Assembly: GCF_902459565.1 (NCBI RefSeq)
Contig: NZ_CABPSN010000003.1
Location: 372,001 to 436,000 of the forward strand
Length of the DNA stretch: 64,000 nt
Direction of reading: 5' to 3'
From: Pandoraea aquatica
GTDB taxonomy: Bacteria > Pseudomonadota > Gammaproteobacteria > Burkholderiales > Burkholderiaceae
Below are positions 10,686 to 20,448 of the stretch, piece after piece. Positions within the stretch are counted from its first letter, which is position 1; the number at the start of each line of letters is the position of its first letter. The notes beneath the pieces are model-generated. The model was not told the origin of the DNA and did not search any database. It worked only from the letters and a program-made list of their open reading frames with translations. The position numbers and the translations under genes were made by a program.

Positions 10686-10744
10686 TTACCTGACGAACCG
10701 CACCGCCTCAACCGTGAGAAGGCGCTGCGGTCGCAAGCCAACGC

Positions 10745-11302
10745 TTAGGCGCGGCTCTTGTATTCGTCGGTACGCGTGTCGATTTCGATCTTGTCGCCGG
10801 TGTTCACGAACAGCGGAACCTGAACTTCCAGCAGGTCGTTGATCTTGGCGTTCTTCAGAACCTTGCCCGACGAGGTGTCACCCTTCACAGCCGGTTCCGT
10901 GTACTCGACCACGCGCACGAGCGTCGTCGGCAGTTCGACCGAGATAGCCTTTTCGTTGTAGAACACGACTTCGCACGGCATGTCGGCTTCGAGGTACTTG
11001 ATGGCGTTGTCCATGTTCTCGGCTTCGACTTCGTACTGGTTGTACTCATCGTCCATGAACACGTACATCGGGTCAGCGAAGTACGAGAACTTCACTTCCT
11101 TCTTGTCGAGGTTGACGGTCTCGAACTTGTCGTCGGCGCGATAGGTGAATTCGCCACGGCCTTCCTTCAGCAGCTTCTTCCACTTCAGCTTGACCATGCT
11201 GGAGTTGCGGCCCGACTTGACGAATTCGGTGCGCAGCACAACGTTCGGCTCATTGTCGAGAATGAAGACGTTACCGACGCGGAGTTCTTGAGCGATTTTC
11301 AT
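10745..11302 (-). CDS. efp: Elongation factor P
   Basis: Relieves ribosome stalling at polyproline stretches. The product has 185 residues in three beta-barrel domains. The tip loop reads KSGRNSS with Arg at position 32, not Lys. This is the class modified by arginine rhamnosylation, and the modifying enzyme earP is the next gene upstream on the same strand. The 138-nt gap between earP and efp leaves room for a separate promoter. Confidence 0.98.
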   Translation of the reverse strand: MKIAQELRVGNVFILDNEPNVVLRTEFVKSGRNSSMVKLKWKKLLKEGRGEFTYRADDKFETVNLDKKEVKFSYFADPMYVFMDDEYNQYEVEAENMDNAIKYLEADMPCEVVFYNEKAISVELPTTLVRVVEYTEPAVKGDTSSGKVLKNAKINDLLEVQVPLFVNTGDKIEIDTRTDEYKSRA

Positions 11303-11440
11303 AAAAAACGAGATCCTGTGACGAAATAAGCGATTTGCCGCTTGTTGAGCGCTTCCATACGCCGATTCGCCGCTTGATTCCCGTGTCCGCCAAGGGCGAC
11401 TCGGAGCAGCAGGTTCAGCAGCAAAGCGTTGAAAAACCAG

Positions 11441-12703
11441 CTATTTTACCTGATTTTGCGCGAAGCTTGCCAACTGTCGCGCGAGGTCCGGAAGCTGCGC
11501 CTGAGTGTTTGCCCACGCCTGCGCATGGCGTGTCAGGGCGGGCAAGGCCGATGCCAGCGCCGCCCAGTCCGGCGCGGTGCTGGCGTACCCGTTCCAAAGG
11601 TGCCAGAAGGTGCGCAGCGCCTCGCGCTCGGCGTGTCCCAGCAGGGCGTCGCCGGGAGGCAACTCCGCTAGATACCGTTCGAGGAAGGCATCAAGCTTCA
11701 CATGATGGGCATTTTCCGCCTGCGGATAGATGTGCCAGACGAACGGCTTCGCCGCCCATTGCGCGCGTACGAACGAGTCTTCCCCTCGCACGAAATTCAG
11801 ATCGCACGCCCAGAGCAGGCTATCGAAGTCTTGCTGCGGGACGAACGGCAGACCGTAGCCGGTGAGCGCGCCGCGTGTCGCCGATTCGCGTGGAGCGAGC
11901 GCGTCGCGTCCGAGCCATTCGCCGACGGCCGGGGCGATTCGACCTTGGGGGACGAGGCATACAACGGGCGTCTCGCTTTCCGACCATTGCGTGAGCAACG
12001 CCGGCAACGCGGCGTTCTCATACGCGAACAGCGACACAATCAGCGCATCCTGCGGTGCCGCCGACAGGCCGAGCGTGCGTTGCCACCAGGCGTCGCGCAA
12101 GTCGGGAGACGCGAGAAATGCGTCACGCCGGGAAAACAGTTCGCGCTCGTGGATCAATCCGCCGGAGCGTTCGGTGAACCCAGGCATGAAAATCGTTTTG
12201 ATGAGGCCCAACTGCGGGTGAGCCGACTGCTGCATATGGAAATCGTCGACCCAATGCTCGGCGCTCAGATACTCCAGATTGATCCACACAGGCGCGTTGC
12301 CCGCCTGTTTCCGGGCGTGCATCGCCTGGAGATAACGGTCCGGAATGTGGCAGGCGAACCCCTCGATCACGATGTCGCCTGGCGCACTGTCATCCGTGAT
12401 CGGGCCGAAGTCGGCGTCCCAGCGTCGCACGTCCACCCCGTCGCAGCGCTGGCGGGCCAGCGCCGGATCGATGTCCGGGCGCAGGTAGCGGAAGCTCGTA
12501 AGATCGTCGACCCACAGCCGTACTGACCATCCATGTTCGCGTACGAGTTGGCGCGCGAGCCGCCAGCACACGCCGATGTCGCCGAAGTTGTCGACAACGG
12601 TGCAGAAAAGGTCGCAGCGCGGCACCAGCGGAAGGTGACTGGAGATCGTGGCGGCGGACGAGGACGCCACCGTGGATGTCGGGGATTCAGTAGACAGGGG
12701 CAT
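11441..12703 (-). CDS. earP: EF-P arginine rhamnosyltransferase
   Basis: Glycosyltransferase (GT104, GT-B fold) that attaches rhamnose from dTDP-rhamnose to Arg32 of EF-P. The product has 420 residues. The N-terminal [15 protein letters not shown] block (about 37-51) contains the conserved Asp residues, and [12 protein letters not shown] (about 300) carries the conserved Glu/Asp of the nucleotide-sugar site. The first 28 residues are Ser/Thr-rich, and a later start is possible. It is adjacent to efp with matching Arg32 chemistry. The gene starts divergently from uvrC. Confidence 0.95.
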   Translation of the reverse strand: MPLSTESPTSTVASSSAATISSHLPLVPRCDLFCTVVDNFGDIGVCWRLARQLVREHGWSVRLWVDDLTSFRYLRPDIDPALARQRCDGVDVRRWDADFGPITDDSAPGDIVIEGFACHIPDRYLQAMHARKQAGNAPVWINLEYLSAEHWVDDFHMQQSAHPQLGLIKTIFMPGFTERSGGLIHERELFSRRDAFLASPDLRDAWWQRTLGLSAAPQDALIVSLFAYENAALPALLTQWSESETPVVCLVPQGRIAPAVGEWLGRDALAPRESATRGALTGYGLPFVPQQDFDSLLWACDLNFVRGEDSFVRAQWAAKPFVWHIYPQAENAHHVKLDAFLERYLAELPPGDALLGHAEREALRTFWHLWNGYASTAPDWAALASALPALTRHAQAWANTQAQLPDLARQLASFAQNQVK

Positions 12704-12798
12704 TGAGAAGCCGAGACGCGGATTGGTCTAAACTCCTGATTTTAGTCCCTCCTTGTATCTTTCGAGGCACTCCAGGGACGCTCCGATCGCCAGAGTTC

Positions 12799-15243
12799 AT
12801 GACCGAAGACGCCCACGACGTCACGCCGCCGCGTAAGTCCCGCAAATCCAAAGCTGCTGAAGCTGCCGAGCCCACGCCGTCGGCGATGGCGGGCGATATC
12901 GCACAGCCGTCGGTTCTGTCGGCGTCGGATGACGCGTCGACTTCGGCAACGGCTTCGCCATCCGGCAAGCCAGCGAAGTCAGCCAAATCGGCGAAAGCTG
13001 CCAAAGCTGCCAAAGCCGCAAAAGCAGAGAAGCCGACACGTCAGCGCCGCAACGGGAACGACGGCCCGTCAATGACGGCGGATGACGATGGCGATCCGGG
13101 CGACGCCAACGACGCGCCGCTGTTCGATTCGCGCAAAGTGCTCGCGCAGTTGCCGAACCTGCCCGGTGTCTATCGCTACTACGATGCGGCGGGCAACGTT
13201 CTTTACGTGGGCAAGGCGCGCAATCTGAAGAAGCGCGTATCGAGTTACTTCAACAAGACGCAGTTGTCGCCGCGTATTGCGTTGATGGTCGCGCGCATTG
13301 CGAAGCTCGAAACGACGGTCACTCGTTCCGAGACCGAAGCGCTGCTCCTTGAAAACAATCTGATCAAGGCACTGCATCCGCGCTACAACATCCTGTTTCG
13401 GGACGACAAGTCGTATCCGTTCCTCAAGCTCACGCAGCACAAGTACCCGCGCATGGCGTATTACCGTGGCTCGGTGGATCGTCGCGGTCAGTATTTCGGA
13501 CCGTTCCCGAGTGCATGGGCAGTGCGCGAGAGTATCCAGATTCTGCAGAAGGTCTTTCAACTGCGCACTTGCGAAGACTCCGTCTTTTCGAATCGCACGC
13601 GTCCGTGCCTGCTCAATCAGATCGAGCGATGCAGCGCGCCGTGCGTGGGGGCGATTCAGGATGAGGACTACGCACGTGACGTGAACAACGCCGCCGCGTT
13701 CCTCTCCGGACGTCAAAAGGAAGTGCTCGGCGCGCTTGAAGACAAGATGATGGCCTACGCCGAGGCGCTCCAGTTCGAGCAGGCGGCGGTCGTGCGCAAT
13801 CAGATGCAGGCGCTCTCCGGCGTGTTGCAGCAGCAGTCCGTCGAAACCGCGGGCGATGTCGATGCCGACATTCTTGCCGTGGCTTACGCAGGCGGTCGCG
13901 CTTGCGTGAACCTTGCGATGGTGCGCGGCGGACGTCACCTGGGCGACAAGGCGTATTTCCCGGCGCACGTCGAGCGAGGTGTCGAAGGCGGGATTGCGGA
14001 CGAATTCGAGGAAGACGAAGTGTTGGCCGCGTTGCCGTCCGATGATGATCCGGTCGATCCGGTCGATTCCGACGATGCTGTGGCCAAGTCGGACGTGAGC
14101 GGCAACGAGCCGTCCACGCAAGTCGCGCAAGCACCGTCCGCGTCGCTTGAGTCGCGTCTGCTCGAGGCGTTCGTCGCTCAGCACTATCTCGGCCAGTCGG
14201 TGCCGCCAGTGCTGGTGGTGAGCCATGCGTTGCCGAACGACGAGTTGCTGAGCGCACTCTCCGAGCAGGCGGGCCGCCGTATCGCCATGGTGCGGCAACC
14301 GCAGGGCCAGCGACGCGCATGGCTCGACATGGCGTTGCAAGGCGCGCAACTTGCGCTCACACGTTTGCTGACGGAGCAGGGCAGCCAGCAGGCACGCACC
14401 AGCGAGCTGATCCAGACCATCGGTCTCGACATCGACGATCCCGCGCTGCTGCGCGTGGAGTGCTTCGACATCAGCCATACGCAGGGTGAAGCCACGCAGG
14501 CGTCGTGCGTGGTGTTCCATCATCACAAGATGCAGACGAGCGAGTACCGGCGCTACAACATTACGGGCATCACGCCGGGCGACGATTACGCGGCGATGCG
14601 TCAGGTGCTTACACGTCGGTATGGCCGTTTGATGGAGGCGGCCGCTGCGACCGTGAGCGACGCGGCGGACCCGTCATCCGTGGCCGCCGACGTCGCGCGC
14701 GCCGAGGCCGACACCTCCGTCGTCGCGGACGGTGACGTGAACGAAGCGACCGCAACGACCGAGTCGACCGCACCCGATATCGCCGACGTCGAAGCCAATC
14801 TCCCGCAACTGGTGCTGATCGACGGCGGCAAGGGGCAGGTGGAGGTGGCGCGTCAGGTGTTCGTCGAGTTGGGGATCGACATTGGTCGTCTGGTCGGTGT
14901 GGCGAAGGGTGAGGGACGCAAGGTGGGTCTCGAGACGCTGATCTTCGCGGACGGACGTGCGCCGCTCGAACTCGGTCGCGAAAGCGCGGTGCTGATGCTG
15001 ATCGCGCAGATCCGTGACGAGGCGCACCGCTTCGCGATCACCGGCATGCGAGCGAAGCGGGCGAAGGCGCGTCAGACGTCGCGGCTGGAGGAGATCGAAG
15101 GCATTGGTGCGAAGCGCCGTCAGCGGCTGCTGATGCGCTTCGGCGGCTTGCAAGGCGTGGTGTCCGCGAGCGTCGATGAGCTGGCGAGCGTCGAGGGCAT
15201 TTCGACAACGCTCGCTGAGCAGATCTATCGCCAGCTTCACTAA
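12799..15243 (+). CDS. uvrC: Excinuclease ABC subunit C
   Basis: Makes both incisions in nucleotide excision repair. I start it at the ATG at 12799 (MTEDAHDV), giving 814 residues against about 610 in E. coli. It has a low-complexity Ala/Lys/Ser leader (about 1-110), then the GIY-YIG nuclease ([19 protein letters not shown], about 122-145), the UvrB-binding UVR motif (about 325), the RNase-H-like endonuclease half ([11 protein letters not shown], about 555) and a C-terminal helix-hairpin-helix (IEGIGAKRR). Two acidic or Ala/Asp-rich insertions (about 400-450 and 613-668) interrupt the usual fold. The frame stays open to 12703, but that part overlaps the earP start region. Confidence 0.96.
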   Translation: MTEDAHDVTPPRKSRKSKAAEAAEPTPSAMAGDIAQPSVLSASDDASTSATASPSGKPAKSAKSAKAAKAAKAAKAEKPTRQRRNGNDGPSMTADDDGDPGDANDAPLFDSRKVLAQLPNLPGVYRYYDAAGNVLYVGKARNLKKRVSSYFNKTQLSPRIALMVARIAKLETTVTRSETEALLLENNLIKALHPRYNILFRDDKSYPFLKLTQHKYPRMAYYRGSVDRRGQYFGPFPSAWAVRESIQILQKVFQLRTCEDSVFSNRTRPCLLNQIERCSAPCVGAIQDEDYARDVNNAAAFLSGRQKEVLGALEDKMMAYAEALQFEQAAVVRNQMQALSGVLQQQSVETAGDVDADILAVAYAGGRACVNLAMVRGGRHLGDKAYFPAHVERGVEGGIADEFEEDEVLAALPSDDDPVDPVDSDDAVAKSDVSGNEPSTQVAQAPSASLESRLLEAFVAQHYLGQSVPPVLVVSHALPNDELLSALSEQAGRRIAMVRQPQGQRRAWLDMALQGAQLALTRLLTEQGSQQARTSELIQTIGLDIDDPALLRVECFDISHTQGEATQASCVVFHHHKMQTSEYRRYNITGITPGDDYAAMRQVLTRRYGRLMEAAAATVSDAADPSSVAADVARAEADTSVVADGDVNEATATTESTAPDIADVEANLPQLVLIDGGKGQVEVARQVFVELGIDIGRLVGVAKGEGRKVGLETLIFADGRAPLELGRESAVLMLIAQIRDEAHRFAITGMRAKRAKARQTSRLEEIEGIGAKRRQRLLMRFGGLQGVVSASVDELASVEGISTTLAEQIYRQLH

Positions 15244-15318
15244 CTTCGGTTAGTTCACCAAGGACGCCGGGCCGCAGTTTCCCCCGGCGGTCCTCGTCAC
15301 CCTATGCTCACCCCGTCC

Positions 15319-16626
15319 TCACGTATCGCCGTGAAACAGCAACCGCATCACGGTGTCGTTATCGACCGTTTCCCCGGAGAGCGTGCGGGCGAGCAACTCG
15401 CCACCCACGACCGGCGGCGCAAAAATCATATCCGGCTGCACGCGCTTGAGTTTGCTCAGGTGTTTGCTGTCGTTCACTGAGGCGATCGTGCGCACGGTCG
15501 GCGCGATCTCCTTCGAGGCGAGCACGATGAACGCATTTTCGGAATCGTCCGCCCGCAATGCGAGAACGGCTTTGGCGTGCTCGATACCTGCGTGGGTCAG
15601 CACAGTGTTGTCGCTGGCGTCGCCATGCATGACGTCCGCTTCTTCCGGGTAAGGATTGTCCGCGCCGCTCGCGATGATGACCGTTACCGGCCAGCCGCGC
15701 TTGGTGAGTTCATGGTGGACGTTGACGGCCAGCGGCGAGGCGCCGGCCACGATGAAGTGGTCTTTACGTATCACGTGCGTAAATCTCCCCGCGAGAATTT
15801 TCTTGAGGTTGCCGCCGACGAGCGGGCCGATGACGACGGAGAGCGACGTCGCGAACACGCTGATTCCGAAGATGATGACCGACGCGGTGAACAGGCGCGC
15901 GTCGGTCGATACCGGCACGATATCGCCGTAGCCGACCGTCGTCATCGTGACGATGGCGAAGTAGAACGCGGTGGCGAGATCGCCGACATTCGGCTTGAAT
16001 TCGCGGCCCAGATACATCGTGCCGAACGTCGCGTAAATCACCAGCGCGAACACGGCCACCAGCGTGTAGAGCGTGGCGGCGGCGAAGCTGGCCCGGTCGA
16101 ATTCGCGCCAGTACCAGAGCAACAATCCGAAGCAGACGAGCGAGAGGACGAATGTGACGTCGAAACGGATGTTGAGATGGAAGTTGATGGCGGCGGCCAG
16201 CGTAAGCATGACCAGTGTGAAAGCCCAGGCGGTGCGCGCGCGAATCACGAGTCCACAGGACAGTGCGACGAGCGCCGTGCCGACAAGTGCACGGGGCAGA
16301 TGCGAAAAGTCGATGCGCTCGATGGCGTTCAGCCCGAACAGCAGCCGGGGCAGGTGCGTGGCTTCGATATGTTCGAGGGCGGAGAGGTCGCCGCGCACGA
16401 AGAGGTCGATGAGCAGTGACCCGGGCACGCGCAGCAAGACGGAGGCGACGAGCAGCAGACCGTCGATGCCGACGAGTATGGCGATCAGAACGTGCGGGGG
16501 GATCAGTGACCGGAAGGGCGGTCGGTGCAGGGCACTGCGCAGGGCGGTCAGGGGCGAGTGCAGTTTCACGAGATCGGCGCTATTGGCGGGATGTTGCGAG
16601 CAAGATAGGGGCACACTAGCGCACAT
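15319..16626 (-). CDS. Potassium channel protein with RCK (TrkA-N) domain
   Basis: Inner-membrane ion channel. From the ATG at 16626 the product has 435 residues. It has several membrane segments (about 60-220), the K-selectivity loop TTVGYGDI (about 230), a last inner helix, then a cytosolic Rossmann RCK domain (DHFIVAGASPLAVNV, about 290-305) that would bind nucleotide or ligand to gate the pore. It resembles E. coli Kch in layout. The frame is open to 16680, and internal starts near LVKLHS are also possible. It stands alone, convergent with uvrC and divergent from pgsA. Confidence 0.85.
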   Translation of the reverse strand: MCASVPLSCSQHPANSADLVKLHSPLTALRSALHRPPFRSLIPPHVLIAILVGIDGLLLVASVLLRVPGSLLIDLFVRGDLSALEHIEATHLPRLLFGLNAIERIDFSHLPRALVGTALVALSCGLVIRARTAWAFTLVMLTLAAAINFHLNIRFDVTFVLSLVCFGLLLWYWREFDRASFAAATLYTLVAVFALVIYATFGTMYLGREFKPNVGDLATAFYFAIVTMTTVGYGDIVPVSTDARLFTASVIIFGISVFATSLSVVIGPLVGGNLKKILAGRFTHVIRKDHFIVAGASPLAVNVHHELTKRGWPVTVIIASGADNPYPEEADVMHGDASDNTVLTHAGIEHAKAVLALRADDSENAFIVLASKEIAPTVRTIASVNDSKHLSKLKRVQPDMIFAPPVVGGELLARTLSGETVDNDTVMRLLFHGDT

Positions 16627-16741
16627 GTCAACCGGTGTGCGGTGCCGCGGCCTTGTCGCTACGGGGCAGACACGGCACAATGCGGGTCTGGTACGGCTGC
16701 CGAGTGCGCCGTGTGTCGACGTTTGCCGAACTCATGCTGCC

Positions 16742-17335
16742 ATGCCTTTCAATGTCCCCATATTCCTGACCTGGCTCCGGATCGTGCTGATCCCGCTGGT
16801 GGTCGGCGTCTACTATTTGCCGACGACGTGGTTGTCGTCCGTCGAGATGAACTGGGTGGCGTGCGCGGTGTTCGTGCTGGCGGCGCTGACCGACTGGTTT
16901 GACGGGTTTCTGGCACGGCGCTGGAATCAGACGTCGGCATTTGGGGCGTTTCTGGATCCCGTGGCCGACAAGCTGATGGTGGCGGCGGCGCTGCTGATGC
17001 TGTTGCAAATGGGCCGGATCAACGCGCTGGTGGCGCTCATCATTATCGGGCGGGAAATCACGATTTCGGCGCTGCGGGAGTGGATGGCGCAGATTGGCGC
17101 GTCGCGCAGCGTGGCGGTGCATCAGTTGGGCAAGATCAAGACGGCAGCGCAGATGGTGGCGATCCCGTTGTTGCTGTTCAACGGCACGGTGGCATGGAAC
17201 GGGTTGCGTTTCGACTCGCGATTCTGGGGCACGTGGCTGATTTACGTGGCGGCAGTTCTCACGTTGTGGTCGATGCTGTATTATCTGCGCCGCGCGTGGC
17301 CGCAGATTCGTGAGCGTGGCGGCGCACAGATGTGA
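16742..17335 (+). CDS. pgsA: CDP-diacylglycerol-glycerol-3-phosphate 3-phosphatidyltransferase
   Basis: Membrane enzyme making phosphatidylglycerol phosphate, the committed step to PG and cardiolipin. The 197-residue product has the CDP-alcohol transferase signature D-x2-D-G-x2-A-R-x8-G-x3-D-x3-D in the stretch DWFDGFLARR to LDPVADK (about 53-80), plus four or five further membrane helices. The ATG at 16742 fits the family start (NVPIFLTWLRI). The frame runs open far upstream, antisense to the channel gene, but without any homology. Confidence 0.96.
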   Translation: MPFNVPIFLTWLRIVLIPLVVGVYYLPTTWLSSVEMNWVACAVFVLAALTDWFDGFLARRWNQTSAFGAFLDPVADKLMVAAALLMLLQMGRINALVALIIIGREITISALREWMAQIGASRSVAVHQLGKIKTAAQMVAIPLLLFNGTVAWNGLRFDSRFWGTWLIYVAAVLTLWSMLYYLRRAWPQIRERGGAQM

Positions 17336-17418
17336 GCGTAAGTCTCTGAATATGCGGGAAGTGCGCGGGATCTGTGCGGTGAAGGAGAAAAAACTTCACA
17401 AATTTTCAGTGCAGGTGC

Positions 17419-17447
17419 TTGACACTGAATCGTCGTTTAGACATAAT
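17419..17447 (+). promoter_or_regulatory. Sigma-70 promoter of the tRNA-Gly/Cys operon
   Basis: Perfect -35 TTGACA (17419-17424), a 17-nt spacer and -10 CATAAT (17442-17447), about 77 nt before the first tRNA-Gly. This is the strongest consensus promoter I see in the window, as expected for stable RNA genes. Confidence 0.85.
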
Positions 17448-17523
17448 CTCCTTCTCGCTGCTACGGCGTTAGCCCGGCAGCGAAGTTTTTAGAAGTCGAT
17501 GGATTGGTAGTACGCATGACAAT

Positions 17524-17599
17524 GCGGGAGTAGCTCAGTTGGTAGAGCGCAACCTTGCCAAGGTTGAGGTCGCGAGTTCGAGACTCGTCTCCCGCTCCA
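17524..17599 (+). tRNA. tRNA-Gly (anticodon GCC), copy 1
   Basis: 76-nt cloverleaf with acceptor GCGGGAG paired to CTCCCGC, discriminator T, encoded CCA (17597-17599), anticodon loop TTGCCAA and T-loop GTTCGAGAC. It is identical over its full length to the second copy 48 nt downstream. Confidence 0.98.
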
Positions 17600-17647
17600 G
17601 TTTTCACACTGGACATTAAGTGGTTAATCCTTGGTGTTCGGTGTCAT

Positions 17648-17723
17648 GCGGGAGTAGCTCAGTTGGTAGAGCGCAACCTTGCCAAGGTTGAGGTCGCGAG
17701 TTCGAGACTCGTCTCCCGCTCCA
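17648..17723 (+). tRNA. tRNA-Gly (anticodon GCC), copy 2
   Basis: Exact duplicate of the first tRNA-Gly, with encoded CCA at 17721-17723. The spacer between the copies differs from the DNA around the pair, so the repeat unit is essentially the tRNA gene itself plus a few bases (ATGCGGGAG in both). Confidence 0.98.
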
Positions 17724-17839
17724 AATCCAGAGGGAAGCCTGACTTCCCTTTTTATTTGCCGAAAAGCCCACGGCGATCGATCCGACGGGCGCCCTCGATG
17801 GCAACAGCGAGTGGTTACAACGCGGCAGAGTATCCCGAC

Positions 17840-17913
17840 GGCGGGATAGCAAAATGGTTATGCAGCGGCCTGCAAAGCCGTTTACGTCGGTTCGATTCCG
17901 TCTCCCGCCTCCA
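17840..17913 (+). tRNA. tRNA-Cys (anticodon GCA)
   Basis: 74-nt tRNA with acceptor GGCGGGA paired to TCCCGCC, anticodon loop CTGCAAA, T-loop GTTCGATTC and encoded CCA at 17911-17913. Third member of the tRNA operon, followed directly by a terminator. Confidence 0.98.
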
Positions 17914-17917
17914 AATT

Positions 17918-17952
17918 CAAAAGCCCTGACTTGTCAGGGCTTTTTCTTTTTC
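17918..17952 (+). terminator. Terminator of the tRNA operon
   Basis: Stem AGCCCTGAC (17922-17930) with GTCAGGGCT (17933-17941), followed by TTTTCTTTTT. It also faces the end of the convergent XRE regulator gene at 17968. Confidence 0.9.
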
Positions 17953-17967
17953 TGGCTCTGGCCGACA

Positions 17968-18753
17968 TCACAACACCATCGCACGCATGATCCTCCCGGT
18001 CGCCTCATCGGCCGGGTAGAACGCTTCGAGCGCCATCTCGGCGAGCGTCACATCGACGGGCGTGCCGAATACCGTGGTCGTGCTGAAGAACGACAGCAGT
18101 CCCTCGTTCGTGCGCAACTGCATCGGCACGAAGATGTTCGCCGTCGGCGGTACTGCCGGTGCCGGCCCGTGCTCCGTCACCGGATACGCCTTCAATTCCT
18201 CGTACAACTCGCCCAGCGTGGCATCGCCGCTCGCGTGAATTTGCTGACGCAGGCGATGCAGCAGATGTGCGCGCCATTCCGGCAGATTGGCGATGCGCGG
18301 CGCGAGACCGTCGGGGTGCAGCGACAGGCGCAGCACATTCACGGCACCGCTCAGCAACGACGGGTCGACGCCGGCGAGCAGTGGCATCACCGCGCGGTTT
18401 GCCGCGAGCAGCGTCCAATGCCGGTCGAGGGCCAGTGCTGGATACGGCTCGTGTCCATCGAGCACACGTTGGACGGCCTCGCGAGCGACGGTCATGTCGG
18501 GACCGTCGAACGCGCGTGCCTCGAAGCGGGGCGCGAAGCCCGCCGCGACGAGCAGCGCGTTGCGCTCGCGCAGTGGAATGTCGAGTGCTTGCGCGAGATG
18601 CAGCAGCATGTCACGGCTGGGTTGCGCGCGGCCGGTCTCCACAAAGCTCAAATGGCGGGTGGAAATCTCGGCTTCCAGCGCGAGATCCAACTGGCTCATG
18701 CGTCGACGCTGACGCCAGTCGCGCAACAGGGTTCCGATAGCAGGTGTCGTCAT
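17968..18753 (-). CDS. XRE-family transcriptional regulator with MmyB-like ligand domain
   Basis: DNA-binding regulator of 261 residues from the ATG at 18753. It has an N-terminal XRE helix-turn-helix (about 8-62, with QLDLALEAEISTRHLSFVE) and a C-terminal MmyB/MLTR-type domain (about 90-260) thought to bind a fatty-acid-like or other small ligand. This domain pair is common in proteobacterial autorepressors. The frame continues upstream of 18753, but across the regulatory gap. A perfect 17-bp palindrome at 18790-18806, 37 bp before the start, is the likely operator and would also serve the divergent membrane protein gene. Confidence 0.88.
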   Translation of the reverse strand: MTTPAIGTLLRDWRQRRRMSQLDLALEAEISTRHLSFVETGRAQPSRDMLLHLAQALDIPLRERNALLVAAGFAPRFEARAFDGPDMTVAREAVQRVLDGHEPYPALALDRHWTLLAANRAVMPLLAGVDPSLLSGAVNVLRLSLHPDGLAPRIANLPEWRAHLLHRLRQQIHASGDATLGELYEELKAYPVTEHGPAPAVPPTANIFVPMQLRTNEGLLSFFSTTTVFGTPVDVTLAEMALEAFYPADEATGRIMRAMVL

Positions 18754-18789
18754 GACGCGGAGTATGGTGCAGTTGGCGCGTGAGCGGCC

Positions 18790-18806
18790 ATTACCTCCGA
18801 GGTAAT
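18790..18806. promoter_or_regulatory. Perfect 17-bp palindrome, probable operator of the XRE regulator
   Basis: ATTACCT-CCG-AGGTAAT, with both 7-bp arms perfect, in the 171-bp gap between the XRE regulator (start 18753) and the divergent membrane gene (start 18925). Its position suits autoregulation and control of the neighbour. No second exact copy was noticed in the window. Confidence 0.65.
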
Positions 18807-18924
18807 CGACGGTGCGTCGCGCGTTCGCGAAGATTATAGCCAGCGAGACACGATGTCTCGTCATCCTGAGCAACGCTGCCACGGGCGGGTTGTCGGGATC
18901 GGACTCACGCTAATGGAGGTCACC

Positions 18925-19383
18925 ATGATGTCATCCCGTCAGTCTTCGCTTGAGGCTTCGCGCCACAGCTCGCATCATTCGCTTCATTCTTCGTCCCGCG
19001 CTTCGATGCTTGCCCGCGTGATGCTCGCCGACGCGCTGGTGAGCGGTGCCGTCGGCCTGTTGCAGGTACTCGCCGCAGCGCCACTGGCAGGGCTGCTGGA
19101 CTTGCCCGCCATCGGACTGCGTATCACGGGCCTTGTCCTGCTTGTCTACGGGGCTGCGCTCGTCTGGCTGGTGCGACGCACGGTATTACCTGCTGGCGCA
19201 GCGTGGGCGGTCATCGCTATCAACGTGATCTGGGCACTCGATTGCGCCTTGTTGCTGGCATCGGACTGGATTGCGCCCAATGGACTGGGCGTGGCCTTTA
19301 TCGGTGTCCAGATCGTCACCGTGCTGTCGTTCGCCGAACTGACGTTCATCGGACTCCGCCGCCGTCGGCAGGTATCCGCCTGA
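18925..19383 (+). CDS. Small four-helix membrane protein of unknown function
   Basis: 152-residue product with a Ser/His-rich cytosolic start (about 1-30, SSRQSS..HSSHHSLHSSS) and four hydrophobic helices (about 33-55, 58-80, 88-110, 116-140), ending in RRRR. I start it at the ATG at 18925 because GGAGG lies about 6 nt upstream. An adjacent ATG at 18928 is equivalent. I do not recognise a named family. It diverges from the XRE/MmyB regulator, whose common partners are oxidoreductases or small membrane proteins, so regulation by that neighbour is the main inference. Confidence 0.75.
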   Translation: MMSSRQSSLEASRHSSHHSLHSSSRASMLARVMLADALVSGAVGLLQVLAAAPLAGLLDLPAIGLRITGLVLLVYGAALVWLVRRTVLPAGAAWAVIAINVIWALDCALLLASDWIAPNGLGVAFIGVQIVTVLSFAELTFIGLRRRRQVSA

Positions 19384-19494
19384 TGGGGGGGATGCCCCCG
19401 CGACTTCACGAATTTAAGGTTATTCGATAAGGGCGGGGGCAGTCGGTATTACTATCGTCAGAATTGATCCAGCCATCGGAAATCGACGACCGAC

Positions 19495-20148
19495 ATGACC
19501 GACAAGAAACTGTTTTATTACCCGAGCAACGCCAGCATGGCCCCTCACATGGTCCTGGAGGAAATTGGCCGGCCTTTTGAATTGGTGCTTGTGGACCGCA
19601 ATCACAATGAACACAAGTCTGCGGAATATCTGCGTCTGAATCCCAACGGATTGATTCCGGTGTTGGCCGACGGCGACCTGGTGTTGTATGAGACGGCCGC
19701 CATCTGCCTGCATCTGGCGGACACATCGCCTGAAAGTGCGTTGGCACCCAAGCTGGGAACGCCGGCGCGCGCGGAGTTTTACAAGTGGCTCATGTGGCTG
19801 ACGAACACGCTTCAATCGGCATTGATTGTTTATTTCTACCCGGAGCGGTGGGTGGACGTCGGCAACGTGGCGGGTGTGGATCAGGTACGGGCGCATGCCG
19901 AATCGAAGATTGGCACTTTGCTGGAACAGCTGGAGCAACAACTTCAGTCGAGCGGCGGCCCTTGGTTGCTGGGTGACCAATACTCGATCCTTGATCCGTA
20001 CGCATTCATGCTCTGTCGGTGGACACGAGGCTTTGCGAAGCCGGCACGCGAGCGCGCGTTGCTCGGCCAGTATTTGCAGCGGATGCTCGCACGACCCGCG
20101 ATTCAACGTGTGCTGAAGACGGAAGGGCTTGCTGCGCCCTTCGTGTGA
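19495..20148 (+). CDS. Glutathione S-transferase family protein
   Basis: 217-residue cytosolic GST. The N-terminal thioredoxin-like domain (about 1-82) shows KLFYYPSNASMAPHMVLEE, the cis-Pro stretch NPNGLIPVL and the glutathione-site turn LYETAAICLHLAD. The all-helical C-terminal domain follows (about 90-210). The Ser in NASMAPH fits a beta/zeta-type catalytic residue. The substrate is unknown. A terminator follows at 20204, so the gene is monocistronic. Confidence 0.9.
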   Translation: MTDKKLFYYPSNASMAPHMVLEEIGRPFELVLVDRNHNEHKSAEYLRLNPNGLIPVLADGDLVLYETAAICLHLADTSPESALAPKLGTPARAEFYKWLMWLTNTLQSALIVYFYPERWVDVGNVAGVDQVRAHAESKIGTLLEQLEQQLQSSGGPWLLGDQYSILDPYAFMLCRWTRGFAKPARERALLGQYLQRMLARPAIQRVLKTEGLAAPFV

Positions 20149-20448
20149 GCCATCGGATTGCATAGCTGCCTGTGCCCATTCCAGCCTCGATTTCCAGAAA
20201 CTCAAAAGCCCCGACTTGTCGGGGCTTTTTTTTCGCACGCCTCCTTGGCTACCCCGCCTCCTTTATCGCAAATCTGGCGCTCGTTAGCGGTATGCGGAGG
20301 ACAAGGGGTGAACCAGGCTCATTCGGGAAAATGCACGGCGCTGCCTTCGTCAGCGTCACCTAATATTGTTTCGGCAGGCAGCCTACGTCCATAACTAAAC
20401 GATCAACAGGAGAATGTAAATCTTGTAAATTAATAAGGAGTACTTATT
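20149..20448. other. Gap between GST gene and PKS
   Basis: Contains the GST terminator (20204-20233), then about 215 bp leading to the PKS. The last 100 bp are visibly AT-rich compared with the rest of the window and end in the ribosome site AAGGAG (20435-20440), 8 nt before a TTG start. I see no other gene here and no convincing -35/-10 pair. Confidence 0.6.
20204..20233 (+). terminator. Terminator after the GST gene
   Basis: Stem AAAAGCCCCGAC (20204-20215) with GTCGGGGCTTTT (20218-20229), a two-base loop and a run of eight T. It isolates the downstream PKS from GST transcription. Confidence 0.9.

Noticed and set aside
16073-16741. Upstream extension of pgsA across the potassium channel gene
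   Set aside because: The extension is antisense to a real gene; pgsA homology begins exactly at the ATG at 16742.
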